Assembly: GCA_030917745.1 (NCBI GenBank)
Contig: JAUPUC010000078.1
Span: 1-8,088 of the forward strand
DNA: 8,088 bases
Direction: 5' to 3'
Source: Patescibacteria group bacterium
GTDB taxonomy: Bacteria > Patescibacteriota > Minisyncoccia > Moranbacterales > UBA1568
Of this stretch, positions 7,335 to 8,088 are shown piece after piece. A program made the position numbers and the translations under genes. The notes below the pieces were generated by a model. That model ran no database searches. It saw nothing but the letters and a program-made list of their open reading frames with translations, and was not told the origin of the DNA. The number at the start of each line of letters is the position of its first letter. Positions within the stretch are counted from its first letter, which is position 1.

Positions 7335-7365
7335 AATATAGTACACCTCTCTTCTTTTTTGTCAA
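7335..7365 (-). promoter_or_regulatory. Candidate sigma70-type promoter of the hyf-like operon
   Basis: On the minus strand there is a perfect -35 TTGACA (7365-7360). Two overlapping -10 choices follow: TACTAT (7343-7338, spacer 16) and TATATT (7340-7335, spacer 19). Transcription would begin near 7328-7331, about 60 bases before the hyfI start. It sits in the only sizeable gap upstream of the operon. The spacers are not the ideal 17, so strength is uncertain. Confidence 0.55.
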
Positions 7366-7435
7366 AATGGCACTGTGACACCATGTCTCCATCAATCCAA
7401 ATACCCGCCATCCAGAAGAACTCCTCCTGTTGTTC

Positions 7436-8035
7436 CTACGCATGTCGTTCCTTCCAAACATGCCATATGGCTGGCAAAAAGGAGAGAACAATAATGCCCA
7501 ACACAACCGGTAAAAGATAACGATCAACATCAGTAATCAGACTCCCAAACAGATACCCTCCCAAAGTAAGCCCAACCGTCCAGAGAACCGCGCCCAAAAC
7601 ATTGTACACCAAAAAACCCCGATAATTCATCTCCGCAATACCTGCCACAATCGGTGCGAATGTCCGAACGATTGGGACAAAACGCGCGAGCATAATCGTT
7701 TTAGCTCCATGCTTTTCATAAAAAAGCTGCGCTTTCCTCACATGCGCCTTACGAAAAAGCAATGAATCATCACGTTCAAAAAGCTTTGGCCCAACTTTTT
7801 TGCCAAACCAGTATCCCGTCATATTCCCCGTAATAGCTGCTATGAGAAGCACGCCCATCAAAACCGGCAAAGAAAAGAGTCCTTGCGCCGCAAGCAATCC
7901 GGCAACAAAAAGTAGACTATCACCAGGAAAAAAGAATCCAAGAAAGAGCCCTGTTTCCGCGAAAACAATGATGAATAATCCGACCAATCCTACTGTCCGA
8001 ATGAGTTCTCCCAAGTCAACACCTAAATAATGCAT
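7436..8035 (-). CDS. DedA-family (SNARE-associated/VTT domain) integral membrane protein
   Basis: A complete 199-residue protein of the DedA superfamily, of normal length. Motifs: FAETGLFLGFFFPGDSLLF (25-43) and ARFVPIVRTFAPIVAGIAEM (117-136), followed by YNVLGAVLW (144-152). Glu27, Asp39, Arg118 and Arg124 keep exactly the spacing of E39, D51, R130 and R136, the functional residues of E. coli YqjA. Family members sit in the inner membrane, depend on the proton motive force, and include lipid-carrier (undecaprenyl phosphate) and phospholipid transport proteins. The substrate cannot be told from sequence. ATG at 8035 is preceded by a good ribosome binding site. Stop is TAG. It is separated from the hydrogenase-like operon by a candidate terminator and promoter, so it is probably a separate unit. 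Confidence 0.93.
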   Translation of the reverse strand: MHYLGVDLGELIRTVGLVGLFIIVFAETGLFLGFFFPGDSLLFVAGLLAAQGLFSLPVLMGVLLIAAITGNMTGYWFGKKVGPKLFERDDSLLFRKAHVRKAQLFYEKHGAKTIMLARFVPIVRTFAPIVAGIAEMNYRGFLVYNVLGAVLWTVGLTLGGYLFGSLITDVDRYLLPVVLGIIVLSFLPAIWHVWKERHA

Positions 8036-8043
8036 ACGAATAA

Positions 8044-8050
8044 CCTTCTT
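8044..8050 (-). promoter_or_regulatory. Ribosome binding site of the DedA gene
   Basis: The minus strand reads AAGAAGG, 8 bases before the ATG at 8035. This fixes the start of the gene. It is the only clear Shine-Dalgarno sequence among the start sites in the window. Confidence 0.65.
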
Positions 8051-8058
8051 GCAGCCAG

Positions 8059-8086
8059 ATAAAACATTACTTCGTCTTACTCACAA
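8059..8086 (-). promoter_or_regulatory. Weak candidate promoter for the DedA gene
   Basis: On the minus strand TTGTGA (8086-8081) is followed after 16 bases by TTTTAT (8064-8059); each matches the consensus at four of six positions. The region reaches the window edge, so an upstream gene or a better promoter further right cannot be excluded. Confidence 0.22.
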
Positions 8087-8088
8087 TC

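Noticed and set aside
7366..7384. Imperfect dyad around CACTGTGACACC upstream of the -35 as a CRP/FNR-like site
   Set aside because: The half-sites do not match TGTGA-N6-TCACA or the FNR consensus, and the symmetry is poor.
7280..7397. Three copies of TCAATC (7280, 7288, 7392) as a binding-site array
   Set aside because: Six-base repeats of this kind are expected by chance; only two are closely spaced and no regulator can be named.
6951..7520. 189-codon open frame on the plus strand
   Set aside because: It crosses the end of the DedA gene, the intergenic promoter region and the small-subunit gene, and has no recognisable domain. It is a shadow frame.

Overview
This is a compact bacterial window in which every supportable gene is on the minus strand, so it reads from right to left. 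It holds a DedA-family membrane protein gene (7436-8035), a short regulatory gap (7270-7435), and then six tightly packed genes. These six encode a group 4 [NiFe]-hydrogenase-like / complex I-like membrane complex: small subunit (HyfI/NuoB-like), HyfB, HyfC, HyfE, HyfF, and a fused NuoC-NuoD-like large subunit (HyfG/HycE-like). The last gene runs off the left edge. The subunit set matches the 'energy-converting hydrogenase-related' (Ehr, ehrABCDLS-type) family: two antiporter-like subunits, one NuoH-like subunit, HyfE, and the large and small subunits, with no ferredoxin-like subunit visible.

The main observation is that the peripheral arm appears to carry no redox cofactor. The large subunit has the first NiFe-binding CxxC replaced by S-G-D-S (residues 229-232), as expected for Ehr-type proteins. 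The small subunit has also lost all four cysteines of its single [4Fe-4S] cluster (positions 55, 58, 122 and 152 are Ser, Glu, Gly and Asp), while the residues around each site are well kept. Most substitutions need more than one base change, so simple read errors do not explain them. In contrast, the membrane subunits keep the charged residues used for proton translocation: Glu and Lys pairs in HyfB and HyfF, the acidic NuoH-like loop in HyfC, and the NuoK-like glutamates in HyfE. The picture is an ion-translocating membrane arm attached to a conserved arm that cannot carry electrons by the known route. Its driving reaction is unknown.

Layout from right to left: 8036-8088 is the dedA upstream region, with a clear ribosome binding site and a weak promoter candidate. 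Next is dedA, then a 166-base gap holding a strong candidate promoter (TTGACA at -35) whose -10 abuts a hairpin with a T-tract. The gap leads into hyfI, hyfB, hyfC, hyfE, hyfF and hyfG. Gaps and overlaps inside the operon are between about 18 bases apart and 8 bases overlapping, so one transcript with translational coupling is likely. The small-subunit gene is first, whereas the Geobacter-type ehr operon has it last. A 24-bp perfect palindrome lies inside the start of the large-subunit gene.

Organism: bacterial, standard code (TGA is used as a stop), base composition near balanced by eye. Clear Shine-Dalgarno sequences are nearly absent inside the operon. Nothing here fixes the taxon. An uncultured lineage is plausible but is only a guess.
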